The position numbers and the translations under genes were made by a program. Shown here piece by piece: positions 22,324 to 30,713 of a DNA stretch of 32,338 nt. The stretch is taken from assembly GCA_947625845.1 (NCBI GenBank), contig CANQQB010000021.1, forward strand, positions 1 to 32,338. The letters are read 5' to 3'. Position 1 is the first letter of the stretch, and every line of letters starts with the position of its first letter. The notes below the pieces were generated by a model that saw nothing but the letters and a program-made list of their open reading frames with translations, ran no database searches and was not told the origin of the DNA. The DNA comes from an uncultured Oscillospiraceae bacterium. Its GTDB lineage: Bacteria > Bacillota > Clostridia > Oscillospirales > Oscillospiraceae.

Positions 22324-22860
22324 TTACGTTCTCTCGCTCCAGTCGCTCCAAAGGACGATCCTGCCCGCCTTGCGCGTGGCGTTCATGTCGATGAGCCGTT
22401 GGTTGGACGAACCCCGAAACCGGAGGCTGATGTCCTTCAGCCGCTCCACGAATGGCCCGTCCACCAGCACGTCGATCATGCCCAGCATCTCGTCCGTGAC
22501 CTCGCAGCGGGGGTGTTTGCCCACCCGCAGCAGCTCGTCGTAGGTATAGCCCGTGTAAGCCCAGACGGTCTTTTGGGGGTACAGGGCCTTCACCCGCCGG
22601 AGAAACGGCACCAGGGAGCGCTGGTTGTCCGGCTCGAAGGGGTCGCCGCCAAGCAGCGTAAGGCCGTTGATGTAGTCCGGGGCCAGCAGACCCAAGAGCC
22701 GTCCCTCGGTCTTGATGGTAAATTCCTCGCCGTAGTCGAAGTCCCAGGTCTCCGGCTGGAAGCAGCCGGGGCAGCGGTTGGTGCAGCCGGACACGAACAG
22801 CGTCACCCGCACGCCTACCCCGTCGGCGATATCGCAGTTTTTGATCTGACCGTAGTGCAT
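22324..22860 (-). CDS. nrdG: Anaerobic ribonucleotide reductase activating protein
   Basis: The 178-residue radical SAM enzyme carries the cluster motif CTNRCPGC (Cys26, Cys30, Cys33) after VRVTLFVSG, then GEEFT, LTLLGGDPFEPDNQ (the GGDP-type SAM site) and VWAYTGYTYDELL. With S-adenosylmethionine it creates the glycyl radical on NrdD. It begins 6 bp after the nrdD stop, so the two are translated from one transcript. Length is normal for NrdG. Confidence 0.95.
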   Translation of the reverse strand: MHYGQIKNCDIADGVGVRVTLFVSGCTNRCPGCFQPETWDFDYGEEFTIKTEGRLLGLLAPDYINGLTLLGGDPFEPDNQRSLVPFLRRVKALYPQKTVWAYTGYTYDELLRVGKHPRCEVTDEMLGMIDVLVDGPFVERLKDISLRFRGSSNQRLIDMNATRKAGRIVLWSDWSERT

Positions 22861-22866
22861 GACGGC

Positions 22867-25065
22867 TTACAGGTGCAGGACCCGGTCCTTGATCTCCTGG
22901 GTGCGGCCCTGGTTCCAGAACTGGGTGCCGATGTACCCGCAGGTGCGCCGGGCCACGTTCATCTTGTTCTGGTCGGTGTTGCCGCAGCGGGGGCAGCGCC
23001 AGATCAGCTTGCCGTCGTCCTCGGCGATCTCGATCTCCCCGTCCCAGCCGCAGACCTGGCAATAGTCGCTCTTGGTGTTCAGCTCGGCGTAGATGATGTT
23101 GTCATAGATGAACTTCATCACCTGCAGCACGGCCTCCAGGTTGTTCTGCATGTCCGGGACCTCCACGTAGCTGATGGCGCCGCCGGGAGAGAGATGCTGG
23201 AACTGGGCCTCGAACTTGAGCTTGGTGAAGGCGTCGATCTGCTCCGTCACGTGGACATGGTAGGAGTTGGTGATATAGCCCTTGTCGGTGATGCCCTCGA
23301 TGACGCCGAAGCGCTTTTGCAGGCACTTGGCAAACTTGTATGTGGTGCTCTCCAAAGGCGTGCCGTACAGGGAGTAGTCGATGTTCTCCGCCGTCTTCCA
23401 CTGGCGGCACTTGTCGTTCATCTTCTGCATGATGTCCAGCGCGAAAGGCGTGGCGGCCGGGTCGGTGTGGCTCTTGCCGGTCATGTACTTGACGCACTCG
23501 TAAAGCCCCGCGTAGCCCAGGGAGATGGTGGAGTAGCCGTTATAGAGAAGCTTGTCGATGGGCTCCCCCTTGCCAAGGCGCGCCAGCGCGCCGTACTGCC
23601 ACAGGATGGGAGCCGCGTCGGAGAGCGTACCCTTCAGCCGCTCGTGGCGGCACCGCAGCGCCCGGTGGCACAGCTCCAGACGCTCGTCGAAGATCTTCCA
23701 GAACTTGTCCAGATTGCCGCCGGAGGACAAAGCCACATCCGGCAGGTTGATGGTGACCACACCCTGGTTGAAGCGGCCGTAGTACTTGTGCTTGCCCGGC
23801 TCATAGTTGCCGGCGTTGGCGATGTTGCCCACCCCCGCGTCGGTGAAGCGGTCCGGCGTCAGGAAGCTCCGGCAGCCCATGCAGGTGTACACGTCCCCCT
23901 TCAGCTCCAGCATCTTCTTCTCGGAGATGTAGTCGGGGACCATGCGCTTGGCGGTGCACCTGGCGGCCAGACGGGTCAGGTAGTAGTAGGGCGTGCCCTC
24001 CTCCACGTTGTCGTCCTCCAGCACATAGATGAGCTTGGGGAACGCGGGGGTCACCCAGATGCCCTGCTCGTTCTTCACACCCTCGTAGCGCTGGAGCAGA
24101 GTCTCCTCCACGATGATGGCCAGGTCCTTCTTCTCCTGCTCGCTCTTGGCCTCGTTCAGGTACATGAACACGGTGACGAAGGGGGCCTGTCCGTTGGTGG
24201 TCAGAAGGGTCACCACCTGGTACTGGATGGTCTGCACGCCACGGCGGATCTCCTCCCGCAGGCGCTTTTCCACGATCTGGTTCACCTGCTCGGTGGTGGG
24301 CACTATCCCAAGGGTGCTGATCTCGTCCCGGACGATGGCGCGTATCTTCTCCCGGCTGACCTGGACGAAGGGGGCCAGGTGGGCCAGAGAGATGGACTGG
24401 CCGCCGTACTGGTTGGAGGCCACCTGCGCCACGATCTGGGTGGCGATGTTGCAGGCGGTGGCAAAGCTGTGAGGCCGCTCGATCAGGGTGTCGGTGATCA
24501 CGGTGCCGTTTTGCAGCATATCCTCCAGATTGACCAGGTCGCAGTTGTGCATATGCTGGGCATAGTAGTCCGCGTCGTGGAAGTGGATGATGCCTTCCTC
24601 ATGGGCCTGGACGATCTCCTTGGGCAGCAGCAGACGGTTGGTGATGTCCCGGCTGACCTCGCCGGCCATATAGTCCCGCTGGGTGGAGTTGACCACCGGG
24701 TTCTTGTTGGAGTTCTCCTGCTTGGCCTCCTCGTTGTTGCACTCAATGAGGGACAGGATCTTGTCGTCCGTGGTGTTGGACTGGCGGACCAGGCTGCGGG
24801 TATAGCGGTAGGTGATGTACCGCTTGGCGACCTCATAGGCGCCGTGGGCCATGATCTGTTCCTCCACCATGTCCTGGATCTCCTCCACGGAGGGAGAACG
24901 TCCCAGCTCCACGCACGCCTTCTCCACCGAGTCCGCAATGCGGCGGATCTGGGTGGCGGTCATGCGCATGTCCTCGTCCACCACGTCGTTGGCCTTGCTG
25001 ACGGCGGCGATGATCTTCGTTATATCAAATGTGACTTCGGAACCGTTTCTCTTGATGATCTTCAT
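22867..25065 (-). CDS. nrdD: Anaerobic (class III) ribonucleoside-triphosphate reductase
   Basis: The 732-residue enzyme makes dNTPs from NTPs without oxygen. An ATP-cone regulatory domain occupies about residues 1-90 (MKIIKRNGSEVTFDITKI). The ten-strand barrel follows, with FHDADYYAQHMHNCDLVNLE, YGGQSISLAHLAPF and SSGGNLDKFW. Near the C-terminus CQVCGW and CPRCG form the zinc site, and RRTCGYIGTQFW carries the glycyl radical (Gly about 710). ATG 25065 follows AGAGG. An upstream in-frame ATG at 25143 is rejected because it lies only about 10 bp downstream of the predicted transcription start and has no ribosome site. Expression is probably controlled by NrdR (boxes at 25140-25187). Confidence 0.96.
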   Translation of the reverse strand: MKIIKRNGSEVTFDITKIIAAVSKANDVVDEDMRMTATQIRRIADSVEKACVELGRSPSVEEIQDMVEEQIMAHGAYEVAKRYITYRYTRSLVRQSNTTDDKILSLIECNNEEAKQENSNKNPVVNSTQRDYMAGEVSRDITNRLLLPKEIVQAHEEGIIHFHDADYYAQHMHNCDLVNLEDMLQNGTVITDTLIERPHSFATACNIATQIVAQVASNQYGGQSISLAHLAPFVQVSREKIRAIVRDEISTLGIVPTTEQVNQIVEKRLREEIRRGVQTIQYQVVTLLTTNGQAPFVTVFMYLNEAKSEQEKKDLAIIVEETLLQRYEGVKNEQGIWVTPAFPKLIYVLEDDNVEEGTPYYYLTRLAARCTAKRMVPDYISEKKMLELKGDVYTCMGCRSFLTPDRFTDAGVGNIANAGNYEPGKHKYYGRFNQGVVTINLPDVALSSGGNLDKFWKIFDERLELCHRALRCRHERLKGTLSDAAPILWQYGALARLGKGEPIDKLLYNGYSTISLGYAGLYECVKYMTGKSHTDPAATPFALDIMQKMNDKCRQWKTAENIDYSLYGTPLESTTYKFAKCLQKRFGVIEGITDKGYITNSYHVHVTEQIDAFTKLKFEAQFQHLSPGGAISYVEVPDMQNNLEAVLQVMKFIYDNIIYAELNTKSDYCQVCGWDGEIEIAEDDGKLIWRCPRCGNTDQNKMNVARRTCGYIGTQFWNQGRTQEIKDRVLHL

Positions 25066-25133
25066 TGGTAACGACCTCTTCTCCTCTATCTCCGGGGCAT
25101 CGCGTATTTGGTTACATAATGCCAGCGCAAACA

Positions 25134-25162
25134 ATATTAGCACAAGATGTTGTGGCTGTCAA
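25134..25162 (-). promoter_or_regulatory. Promoter of nrdDG
   Basis: TTGACA (25157-25162) and TAATAT (25134-25139) on the minus strand are 17 bp apart. The spacer is occupied by NrdR box 1. Confidence 0.85.
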
Positions 25163-25187
25163 TATGAAGTGTGACAATATTTTGTTG
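25140..25187 (-). promoter_or_regulatory. Double NrdR operator
   Basis: Box 1 (25140-25155, minus strand CCACAACATCTTGTGC) matches the NrdR consensus ACACWATATWTTGTGT at 12 of 16 positions; box 2 (25172-25187, CAACAAAATATTGTCA) at 11 of 16. Their start-to-start distance is 32 bp, the three-turn spacing known for NrdR pairs. Box 1 fills the -35/-10 spacer, so binding would block RNA polymerase. nrdR itself is outside the window. Confidence 0.85.
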
Positions 25188-25349
25188 CGCCAAAAAAAGC
25201 CGCAAAGTATTGCAAATGCCGGGTTTTCGTAATTTTTTGTAATATTTATAAGGTGTCCCAGGTCCTGCCGGCAAAAAATTTTTTCAAAAATTTCCCCAAG
25301 CCGTTGGGCACGAATTTTCCCAAACCGCAATACAGGACGAAAAACACCC

Positions 25350-25378
25350 TTGCAATCATGCAAAAATTGCGGTATGCT
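25350..25378 (+). promoter_or_regulatory. Promoter of the AraC-type regulator
   Basis: TTGCAA (25350-25355) and TATGCT (25373-25378) are 17 bp apart. ACCGCAAT (25324-25331) and ATTGCGGT (25366-25373) form an 8-bp inverted repeat that spans the -35 and touches the -10, a possible autoregulatory site. Confidence 0.6.
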
Positions 25379-25403
25379 TTTTTGTATGACAGGAGGGCGA
25401 ACC

Positions 25404-26237
25404 ATGCGCAGCAGCTACAGCCGGGAGGGCTATCTCACCGAGAATTACCACCTGTTCCACCTGCGGGACACCGCCGGCCAGGAGCGGGACTTCCACTTCC
25501 ACGAGTTCGACAAGATCGTCATATTGCTGGCCGGGAACGTGAACTATCTGGTGGAGAGCCAGACCTACGCTCTGCGGCCATGGGACATTCTGCTCATCCA
25601 GCACCATGTGATACACAAGGCGCTGATCGACCAGTCAAAGCCCTATGAGCGGGTCATTCTGTATCTGGACCGACAGTTTATCGAGCGGGCCACGCCGGAG
25701 GCGGCGCTGACGGGGTGCTTCGAGCGGGCCGACAAGCAGGGCCAATACCGGCTGTCCCCCGGTCAGCAGGATGCCCGGACGCTTGACGGCTTACTGGCCG
25801 CGCTGGAAAAGGCCGACGACGGCCAATTCGGAGCCCAGACCCTGCGGGACACGCTGGTGACGCAGCTTCTCATCCTCATCAACCGCATCTCCCTCAGCGG
25901 CGGCAGCCAGCAGCCGGACCCCAGCCCCCAGTACGACCCCAAGATCGCCGAGACCCTCTCCTACATCCAGGAAAACCTCAGCCGGCCTCTGACCGCGGAG
26001 GAGCTGGCCGAGAGGGTGTATCTGAGCAAGTATCACTTCATGCGGCTGTTCAAGGCACAGACCGGCGCCACCGTCCACGCCTACGTGCGCCAGCGGCGTC
26101 TTCTGTACGCCGCGCAGCTCATCCGCACCGGCGTGGACGCCAGCAAGGCTGCGGCCGACAGCGGCTTCGAGGAATACTCCACCTTCTTCCGGGCATTTCG
26201 GGAGTGCTTCGGCGTCAGTCCCGGACAGCTGAAGTGA
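25404..26237 (+). CDS. AraC family transcriptional regulator
   Basis: The 277-residue protein has an N-terminal cupin-like sensor domain (about 1-150; FHFHEFDKIVILLAGNVNYL contains the cupin HxH) and a C-terminal AraC DNA-binding pair of helix-turn-helices (about 180-277; LTAEELAERVYLSKYHFMRL, then ADSGFEEYSTFFRAFRECFG and VSPGQ). ATG 25404 follows a perfect AGGAGGG. Ligand and targets are unknown; sugar-responsive control is common in this class. It is divergent from nrdD and convergent with the pseudouridine synthase gene. Confidence 0.92.
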   Translation: MRSSYSREGYLTENYHLFHLRDTAGQERDFHFHEFDKIVILLAGNVNYLVESQTYALRPWDILLIQHHVIHKALIDQSKPYERVILYLDRQFIERATPEAALTGCFERADKQGQYRLSPGQQDARTLDGLLAALEKADDGQFGAQTLRDTLVTQLLILINRISLSGGSQQPDPSPQYDPKIAETLSYIQENLSRPLTAEELAERVYLSKYHFMRLFKAQTGATVHAYVRQRRLLYAAQLIRTGVDASKAAADSGFEEYSTFFRAFRECFGVSPGQLK

Positions 26238-26263
26238 TCGAATATGTATATTCTCAAAAGTGC

Positions 26264-26295
26264 CGGCGGATATTCCCCGGAAATATTCGCCGTTT
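26264..26295 (+). terminator. Terminator-like hairpin between AraC and RluA-type genes
   Basis: CGGCGGATATT (26264-26274) pairs with AATATTCGCCG (26282-26292) with one G-T pair, followed by TTTATT. It lies 26 bp after the AraC stop codon. Confidence 0.6.
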
Positions 26296-26935
26296 ATTCG
26301 TCAGAAAACAGGGAAAATGGGTAAATATCCGGAGATTTCCGCATAAACTCCATCGTCTCTCCGGTCTCGGGGTGTATAAACCGGACTTTATGCGACCACA
26401 GGGCAATGGCGCACGCGTCAGCGGCGGCGCCGTATTTTTTGTCCCCCGCCAGGGGCAGAGCGCGGCTGGCGAACTGGCAGCGTATCTGGTGGGTCCGGCC
26501 GGTGAGCAGCTTTACGCGGACAAGGGCAAGCCCCTCACGGCAGGCCAGCGTCTCATATTCCAGCGCGGCTTGGCGCACGTCTTTGCCGGGACCGTCGGCG
26601 ATATATGTCTTGCGCGCAAGGCTGTCCCGGCGCAGCAGGTCCTCCATCCTGCCCTTGGACGGAGCCGGGACGCCGTGGACCACGGCCAGGTATTCTTTTG
26701 CAAACTGGCCATCCCGGACCTGTCGGCTCAGCTCCCGTGCGGCGTAGGCAGACCGGGCAAACACCATGACGCCGCCAACCACACGGTCCAGCCGGTGGAC
26801 CGTGCGCACGCAGGCGTTTGCGTCCCCCAGGGCCTGGCGTATCAGGTCCGGCATGCCCCCCGGCTCGTCGGTGGACAGCACCCCCGCCGGTTTGACGCAC
26901 ACCGCCACCCGTTTGTCCAGATAGAGAAATTCCAT
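26294..26935 (-). CDS. RluA family RNA pseudouridine synthase
   Basis: The 213-residue enzyme converts selected uridines in rRNA or tRNA to pseudouridine. VHRLDRVVGGVMVFARS (about residues 46-62) contains the catalytic Asp in HRLD, and KEYLAVVHG, VKLLTGRTHQIRCQFAS and PLAGDKKYG are family blocks. It lacks the N-terminal S4 domain and is shorter than RluD (about 320 residues), like the smaller RluA/TruC-type members. The usual T-S-G after HRLD is V-V-G-G here. The target base cannot be told. ATG 26935 follows GAGGTG. Confidence 0.9.
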   Translation of the reverse strand: MEFLYLDKRVAVCVKPAGVLSTDEPGGMPDLIRQALGDANACVRTVHRLDRVVGGVMVFARSAYAARELSRQVRDGQFAKEYLAVVHGVPAPSKGRMEDLLRRDSLARKTYIADGPGKDVRQAALEYETLACREGLALVRVKLLTGRTHQIRCQFASRALPLAGDKKYGAAADACAIALWSHKVRFIHPETGETMEFMRKSPDIYPFSLFSDE

Positions 26936-26952
26936 ATCGCACCTCGTCTCCC

Positions 26953-26982
26953 ATTATAAGGCCATCACGACCGTTCGCGCAA
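26953..26982 (-). promoter_or_regulatory. Promoter of the pseudouridine synthase gene
   Basis: TTGCGC (26977-26982) and TATAAT (26953-26958) on the minus strand are 18 bp apart. The leader would be about 11 nt. Confidence 0.55.
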
Positions 26983-27016
26983 GCGGCGGAAAAAATGAAA
27001 AATTGGTAAAAAAGGC

Positions 27017-27045
27017 TTGATTTCATGGGACAGGTGTGCTATATT
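27017..27045 (+). promoter_or_regulatory. Promoter of secG
   Basis: TTGATT (27017-27022) and TATATT (27040-27045) are 17 bp apart, with a TGTG stretch just before the -10 box. Confidence 0.72.
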
Positions 27046-27079
27046 AATTTAGCTAATTTTGAAAAAGGGTGAAACTGTT

Positions 27080-27307
27080 ATGACCATTGCCATCTCGATA
27101 TTGCATCTTATCTCCTGCCTGTTCCTGATCGTCGTCATCCTGTTCCAGAGCGGCAAGCGCTCCGGCCTGTCCGGCGCTATCGCCGGCGGCGCGGACACGT
27201 TCATGACCAAGACCAAGGCCAAGACCTGGGACGCCAAGCTGGCCAAGATGACCAAGTGGGTCGCGCTGGTGTTCGTGGCGCTGACCCTGGCGCTGAACTT
27301 CATCTGA
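27080..27307 (+). CDS. secG: Preprotein translocase subunit SecG
   Basis: The 75-residue protein has two membrane helices (about 4-24 and 55-75) joined by a cytoplasmic loop with the family motif VVILFQSGKRSGLSGAIAGG (about 18-37). SecG assists SecYE and SecA in protein export. ATG 27080 follows AAGGGTG. It is monocistronic between its promoter and a strong terminator; in many Firmicutes secG precedes rnr and smpB, which are not here. Confidence 0.95.
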   Translation: MTIAISILHLISCLFLIVVILFQSGKRSGLSGAIAGGADTFMTKTKAKTWDAKLAKMTKWVALVFVALTLALNFI

Positions 27308-27326
27308 ATACCGAACCGAAAAATAT

Positions 27327-27355
27327 CCGCCTCCCCAATGGGGAGGCGGTTTTTT
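27327..27355. terminator. Terminator of secG, also usable by the ABC operon
   Basis: CCGCCTCCCC (27327-27336) and GGGGAGGCGG (27340-27349) form a 10-bp stem with loop AAT, followed by six T. On the minus strand ATATTTTT follows, so the convergent ABC permease transcript can stop here too. Confidence 0.93.
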
Positions 27356-27368
27356 GTTTGTGCGGCCG

Positions 27369-28592
27369 TTACGCTCTCTGCCGCCGGGACCATTTCAAAA
27401 TGGCAAAGGGGAGGCAGATAAGGCCGATCAGGAACGGGACCGAAATGAGCATCCAGGGGGACCAAATGTATTTGCCGAAGATGTGGAAGGTATTGGTGCG
27501 GAATATGTCCGATGCGCTGCCTACCAGGGGGAGCAGTTCCAGCGCTTTCTGCGCACCCATGGGCAGGTACTGAGCGGCCACCACCGGCCCGTACACCGCC
27601 GCCAGGCTCAATAGCAGCGCCAGCACATTGCTTTTGACCAGCGCCGACAGGAGCAGCACCACCCCGGCGTAGCCGATGACGCCAAGCAGGGTAAAACCGT
27701 ATTCGTATATCTCCGCTTGCAGCATATTCCAGGGGGCCACGGCTAAAAGCTTCATGGTCTGGACGGGCATATCCCACCCGCTGGTGCCCAGAAAGATAAG
27801 CTGTGCCGTGACGCCGCCTATGGCCAGAAGCGCAAATAACTCCACCGCGAAGGTCAGGCCGCTGAGGATCTTTGCCAGCGCCAGGCGACGCCAGCCCCCG
27901 TCCGTGGTCAATATCAGCGGCGCGGTGTTGTTGCGCCACTCCCCCGCGAAAGTCGGCGAGAGGATAATGGCAAGGAACAGGGCCATGACTATGCCCAAAT
28001 CCGGCAACGCATCACCCAGCACCTTCTGCCAGCCGCTTATCCACTGATATCGGAAGGGCTTTTCCACCTGGGCGTCCATCCCTCGCAGCAGTTCCCCCTC
28101 CGGTCCGGTCCACTGACCTTGGCTGTGCAGAAAATCTTCCAGCACCGCGTCCCGCCGGGCGTAAAAATCCGTTAACCGCGACGTGTCCACATAGTAGGCC
28201 ATCAGGACGGAGTAAAGCCCCCGGTCCTGCTCCTCCAGCTCCGGATAGAGCTGGCTGAGCCAGCCGTTGAGCAGGGTCCGCTCGCTGCGTCCCAGCCCGC
28301 TTTCCATTCCTGCGGCGTCATACTGTTGCAGGTCCGACACCATCTGCTGGAAAGACTCGTCCGTGAGCAGACCGCCGTACCGGGCCGCTTGGGCCTGGCT
28401 GGCACGTATCTCTGTCCAACCATCGAAACGGTTGCCGAAAGCGCTGGTGACATCATTGGAGCTGCCAAACTCGAACCACTGGTAAGAGAGAAAGCCGCCG
28501 AACAGCACCACATAGGCAAAGCAAAGTAACACGCAGACCCGCACGCTGGTCTTGCGCCACAGTTTTTTGTGTTCCAATCGAAAAAGCTCCAT
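27369..28592 (-). CDS. ABC-2 type transporter permease
   Basis: The 407-residue protein starts at ATG 28592 (GGGGAGG 7 bp before). An N-terminal span (about 20-42) is followed by a large outside domain (about 43-180, FEFGSSNDVTSAFGNRFDGW and on) and five or six more spans, the usual plan of ABC-2 permeases. It would pair with the ATPase encoded just upstream (28594-29460, one base between them). Substrate is unknown; such pairs export lipids, peptides or antibiotics. Last gene of the sigma/membrane protein/ABC unit. Confidence 0.85.
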   Translation of the reverse strand: MELFRLEHKKLWRKTSVRVCVLLCFAYVVLFGGFLSYQWFEFGSSNDVTSAFGNRFDGWTEIRASQAQAARYGGLLTDESFQQMVSDLQQYDAAGMESGLGRSERTLLNGWLSQLYPELEEQDRGLYSVLMAYYVDTSRLTDFYARRDAVLEDFLHSQGQWTGPEGELLRGMDAQVEKPFRYQWISGWQKVLGDALPDLGIVMALFLAIILSPTFAGEWRNNTAPLILTTDGGWRRLALAKILSGLTFAVELFALLAIGGVTAQLIFLGTSGWDMPVQTMKLLAVAPWNMLQAEIYEYGFTLLGVIGYAGVVLLLSALVKSNVLALLLSLAAVYGPVVAAQYLPMGAQKALELLPLVGSASDIFRTNTFHIFGKYIWSPWMLISVPFLIGLICLPFAILKWSRRQRA

Positions 28593-28593
28593 G

Positions 28594-29460
28594 TCACGCC
28601 TCCCCGCCAAAATGATAGAGATACAGGTCCTCCATCGTCGCCTTGCATGTCACGGCCAATTCCGAGGGCCGCTGGTCGGATATGATGCGCAGCACCACAT
28701 TGTCCCCCTCGTGGCGGAAGTTCGCCACCGTAAACCGCTTCTCCCACGTCCTGGCCTGGTCCTCGGGAACGGTCAGCTCCCAGACCTTGCCGCCGGCCTG
28801 TCGGACAAGCTCCGGGACCGTGCCCCGCAAAATAAACTGTCCGTTTTTCATCACGAACACCTGGTCCGCGATGGCCTCCACGTCGGACACGATGTGGGTG
28901 GACAATATCACGATACGGTCCCCGGCGTAGTCCGCCAGAAGATTGCGCAGATGCACCCGCTCCTTGGGGTCCAGGCCCGCCGTGGGCTCGTCCAGGATAA
29001 GCACCTTTGGGTCGTTCAAGAGGGCCTGGGCAATACCTACCCGCTGCTTCATACCGCCGGAGAAGGTACGCAGTTTTTTCCCGGCCGCGCCTGACAGCCC
29101 CACGGTGCCCAGCAGTTCCCGGATACGTCTTTGGGCCGTACCGCGGGGTATCCCTTTCAGCGTGGCGATGTAGGCGAGAAATTCCGCGGCGGTGTAATTG
29201 GGATAGTAGCCGAAGTCCTGGGGCAGATAGCCCAGCACGTTCCGGTACGCCGCTCCCATGCCCGTCACCTCTTCCCCGTTGAAAAATACCTCCCCGGACG
29301 TGGGCTCCAGAATGGCGCACAGCATCCGCATGAGGGTGGTCTTGCCCGCGCCGTTGGCCCCCAGCAGACCGTAGACGCCGGGGGTCAGCGTGGCGCTCAA
29401 CCGCTCCACCGCGATCTTGCTGCCATAGTGTTTTGTCAGCCGGTCAAACGACAGCTCCAT
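28594..29460 (-). CDS. ABC transporter ATP-binding protein
   Basis: The 288-residue ATPase shows Walker A GANGAGKTT, Q-loop YLPQDFG, signature FSGGMKQRVGIAQALL, Walker B VLILDEPTAGLD and H-loop STHIVSD. The C-terminal ~70 residues (about 215-288) form the small extra domain of DrrA/CcmA-like ATPases that serve ABC-2 permeases. Start ATG 29460 follows AAGGAGGG and overlaps the preceding gene by 17 bp. Confidence 0.93.
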   Translation of the reverse strand: MELSFDRLTKHYGSKIAVERLSATLTPGVYGLLGANGAGKTTLMRMLCAILEPTSGEVFFNGEEVTGMGAAYRNVLGYLPQDFGYYPNYTAAEFLAYIATLKGIPRGTAQRRIRELLGTVGLSGAAGKKLRTFSGGMKQRVGIAQALLNDPKVLILDEPTAGLDPKERVHLRNLLADYAGDRIVILSTHIVSDVEAIADQVFVMKNGQFILRGTVPELVRQAGGKVWELTVPEDQARTWEKRFTVANFRHEGDNVVLRIISDQRPSELAVTCKATMEDLYLYHFGGEA

Positions 29461-30157
29461 ACATTCTTCCCTCCTTATTTGCTTTGACGATAAAACATAT
29501 CTCCCGTGCAAAGAACACGGAAAAGACCGTGAACGCGGCGAGCCATACCCCTACCGCCGACAGCTCATACAATCCCGGCGCCGCGCGGGAGGAAACGCGC
29601 CAGAAAAGGCATGAACCCAGCGACGCGACGACGGCCAGCGTCATGCCGTTTTTCCGACCGCTGCGGATAAGGTGCAGCAGCATGGTCATGCAGGCCAGAT
29701 AGGGCACCAGGCAGTAAAGGATCATGCGTCCCAGGTCCCGTACGCCGCCGGTCAGGCGGACCTCCAGCCACAGCAGCATGGTCATGCAAACGAGATTTGC
29801 CGCGCCCGACAATATCAGCTTGGCGAGAACGATCTGTGCCCCGGAGGAACGGGTCACCGCCTCCATCTCGCTTGTTCCAAAATACTGTCCCTGAAATACC
29901 ACGGGGACGGCGGCCAGCATGAACAGAGGGATAAAGACAGGCAGATATTTTAAGTCCTTCGATGCGCCGTATAGGTAGAGTCCCGCCAATAGCAGCGCGG
30001 CAGTCTGAAACGCCACGATTGGCGGCCACGCAAAGCGGAACACGCCAGACAGGAATTGCCAAAATCCCAGCCTTGGTTCTGGTACGCCGGCGTCCAGGAT
30101 GGCGGTTATGCTGCGCTCCTTGGCCGCTTCATCCGGGTACGGGATGGCGTCACGCAT
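29444..30157 (-). CDS. Polytopic membrane protein of the sigma/ABC unit, unknown function
   Basis: No family was recognised. The 237-residue protein has a soluble N-terminal ~35 residues (MRDAIPYPDEAAKERSITAI) followed by about six hydrophobic spans (FAWPPIVAFQTAALLLAGLY; LPVFIPLFMLAAVPVVF; ILSGAANLVCMTMLLWL and others). Its start overlaps the end of the sigma gene by 8 bp and its end overlaps the ATPase gene by 17 bp, so its translation is tied to both. The place directly after an ECF sigma gene is where anti-sigma factors are usually found; the short cytoplasmic N-terminus could bind sigma. It lacks the zinc motif of common anti-sigma factors. A third transporter subunit is the alternative. 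Confidence 0.8.
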   Translation of the reverse strand: MRDAIPYPDEAAKERSITAILDAGVPEPRLGFWQFLSGVFRFAWPPIVAFQTAALLLAGLYLYGASKDLKYLPVFIPLFMLAAVPVVFQGQYFGTSEMEAVTRSSGAQIVLAKLILSGAANLVCMTMLLWLEVRLTGGVRDLGRMILYCLVPYLACMTMLLHLIRSGRKNGMTLAVVASLGSCLFWRVSSRAAPGLYELSAVGVWLAAFTVFSVFFAREICFIVKANKEGRMYGAVV

Positions 30158-30698
30158 CGTCGGTCAGCTCCTTTCTCAGCCGCGCTATGAGGCGATAATA
30201 CCGGCTTTTGATCTTGGCCTCCGCCTGGCCGGTGACGGCGGCGATCTGCGGGAAGGTGCAGCCGCCGTAGACGTGCAATCGGAATATCTCCTGCTCCAAC
30301 GGGTCCTCTCGGCGCACAAGCTCTTCCGCCTGAGCAGACAGTACCCGGTCGTGGACGATGGCGGTAAAGTCCTCCGGCGCGGGCAGGTCTTCCGGCAACG
30401 GCACCGTGGCCGTTCGGAACCTTCGCCGGTAGTCGATGACCTTGTGGCTGGCGATATGGTAGAGCCAGGTGCGAAAGGCGCTCTTGCGGTGGTCGTAGGT
30501 CCCGAGACTTTGCAGAGCGGCGATAAAGCTCTCCTGTGTCAGGTCCAGCGCGTCCTCACTCTGGCCTACCTGCCGCCAGATATAGACGTACAGTCCGTCG
30601 TAGTGCGCGCGCACCAGCGCGTCCGCCGCCGACCGGTCGCCTCGGCGCACGATGGCCCGTATCCACTTTTGCTCCTGCTCCCGCGCCAGTATGTCCAC
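30150..30698 (-). CDS. ECF-type RNA polymerase sigma factor
   Basis: The 182-residue protein has region 2 (ALVRAHYDGLYVYIWRQVGQ, DLTQESFIAALQSL, SAFRTWLYHIASHKVIDYRR; about residues 27-95) and region 4 (LEQEIFRLHVYGGCTFPQIA, then AKIKSRYYRLIARLRKEL; about 125-180), with no region 1 or 3, as in ECF sigma factors. GTG 30698 is taken as start. An in-frame TTG at 30782 would lie upstream of the gpsA terminator (30742-30772) and the promoter, so it is rejected. The AAGGGG in front of GTG is very close (1 base), which makes the exact start less certain. First gene of a four-gene unit. Confidence 0.88.
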   Translation of the reverse strand: MDILAREQEQKWIRAIVRRGDRSAADALVRAHYDGLYVYIWRQVGQSEDALDLTQESFIAALQSLGTYDHRKSAFRTWLYHIASHKVIDYRRRFRTATVPLPEDLPAPEDFTAIVHDRVLSAQAEELVRREDPLEQEIFRLHVYGGCTFPQIAAVTGQAEAKIKSRYYRLIARLRKELTDDA

Positions 30699-30713
30699 AC
30701 CCCTTCGTGTATA

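Noticed and set aside
25066-25143. N-terminal extension of NrdD from ATG 25143
   Set aside because: That ATG has no ribosome site and lies only about 10 bp after the predicted transcription start; family alignment starts at MKIIKRNG.
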